Part shown: positions 5,520 through 6,140 of the stretch, piece after piece
How the letters are laid out: each line of letters begins with the position of its first letter
Position numbering within the stretch: the first letter of the stretch is position 1
NCBI GenBank assembly: GCA_943326315.2
Contig: CALPSU020000161.1
Span: 1 to 6,140, forward strand
DNA from: Chryseobacterium gleum
GTDB taxonomy: Bacteria > Bacteroidota > Bacteroidia > Flavobacteriales_D > Crocinitomicaceae
DNA length: 6,140 nt
Direction: 5' to 3'
Notes under the pieces: generated by a model
The model's database searches: none
What the model was told of the DNA's origin: nothing
What the model saw: the letters and a program-made list of their open reading frames with translations, nothing else
Position numbers and translations under genes: made by a program

Positions 5520-6140
5520 CCTTTTTGGTTAATTGTTCAGAAACCATTCCAAAACGACGTTCACGAGATTGGTAATTTAATACTGCTTTAAATAAATCTT
5601 CTTTTTTAAAATCAGGCCAAAGCACTTCAGTAAAGTAAAACTCAGTGTATGCAATTTGCCATAATAAAAAATTACTTACACGATGTTCACCACTAGTTCT
5701 TATTAATAACTCAGGGTCAGGAATCTGTGAGGTTGTAAGGTATTTACTAAACAATTCATCATCAATTTCAGAAACCGCTAGTTCACCTCTTCCGATTTTT
5801 TCAGTGATTTTTTTGGTAGCATTAACTATTTCCCAACGAGAACTATAATTTAATGCTAAAACCAAAGTAGTATCCGTATTTTGGGAAGTATATTCGATTG
5901 CATTTTTTAATTCATTTCGACAACCTTCTGGCAAACCTTCTGTATCTCCAATTGTCAAAAGCCGAATTCCTTTTTCATTAAGCTCAACTACCTCATTAGA
6001 AATTGTTCTAACCATTAAATCCATTAAACCGTCTACTTCTTCCTTTGGTCGATTCCAGTTTTCAGTTGAAAAAGCATATAAAGTCAGGTACTTAATCTTT
6101 AATTCCATAGCACCTTTAAGTACTTCTCGAACAGATTCTA
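5506..6140 (-). CDS. uppS: Isoprenyl transferase / undecaprenyl diphosphate synthase (5' end missing)
   Basis: This cytoplasmic cis-prenyltransferase condenses isopentenyl diphosphate onto farnesyl diphosphate to give C55 undecaprenyl diphosphate, the lipid carrier for peptidoglycan and surface polysaccharides. The window holds 210 C-terminal codons; family members have about 245, so some 35 residues, including the first catalytic Asp loop, lie past the right edge. The frame is open to the edge and the ATG at 6108-6106 is internal, because the codons upstream still match the family (ESVREVLKGA). Visible motifs are LTLYAFSTENWNRP, DPELLIRTSGEHRVSNFLLW with the diphosphate-binding Arg and Ser, the Mg-linked Glu in AYTEFYF, LWPDF and RERRFG. 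RTSGE in place of the E. coli RTGGE appears tolerated in this phylum. The last 14 bases overlap the start of bamA, and the gene leads the envelope operon in this window; further genes may precede it. Confidence 0.95.
   Translation of the reverse strand, partial: ESVREVLKGAMELKIKYLTLYAFSTENWNRPKEEVDGLMDLMVRTISNEVVELNEKGIRLLTIGDTEGLPEGCRNELKNAIEYTSQNTDTTLVLALNYSSRWEIVNATKKITEKIGRGELAVSEIDDELFSKYLTTSQIPDPELLIRTSGEHRVSNFLLWQIAYTEFYFTEVLWPDFKKEDLFKAVLNYQSRERRFGMVSEQLTKKDDNK

Noticed and set aside
5645..5848. 67-codon open frame on the plus strand
   Set aside because: It lies entirely antisense to the conserved uppS motifs, has no recognisable domain and is explained as a shadow of that gene.
6106..6108. 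ATG as the start of uppS
   Set aside because: The frame continues to the window edge with family-like residues, and the protein would lack its N-terminal catalytic region. This is an internal Met.

Overview
This AT-rich window looks like chromosome from a member of the Bacteroidota, most likely a Flavobacteriales relative. Three things point there. The 16S rRNA 5' end has the form GATGAACGCTAGCGGCAGGC. There are TAnnTTTG promoter -7 boxes and no Shine-Dalgarno sequences before the starts. The gene order uppS-bamA-ompH-ompH is familiar from this phylum. Genus cannot be told from the sequence alone.

Every gene lies on the minus strand, so transcription runs from the right edge to the left. From right to left: uppS (5' end cut by the window edge), bamA (overlapping uppS by 14 bp) and two secreted OmpH/Skp-type chaperone genes of identical length. 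A strong intrinsic terminator follows, with a weaker hairpin just beyond it. A separate gene for an ATP-type 6-phosphofructokinase (pfkA) comes next. After about 450 non-coding bases with two tandem rRNA promoters and a leader, the first 112 bases of 16S rRNA complete the window.

The first four genes form an envelope-biogenesis operon. UppS makes the C55 lipid carrier for cell-wall and surface-polysaccharide precursors. BamA folds and inserts outer-membrane beta-barrels. The OmpH/Skp proteins probably hold unfolded outer-membrane proteins soluble in the periplasm on their way to BamA. pfkA is the committed step of glycolysis and appears to be transcriptionally independent.

I see no mobile element, CRISPR array, defence system or tRNA, and no clearly new biological system. 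The points most worth a second look are a perfect 15-bp inverted repeat that brackets the expected -33 region of the proximal rRNA promoter, two unusual spots in BamA on either side of its lateral gate (a Gly/Asn/Ser-rich insert in the first extracellular loop and a non-aromatic, extended C-terminus), and a G8 homopolymer inside pfkA.
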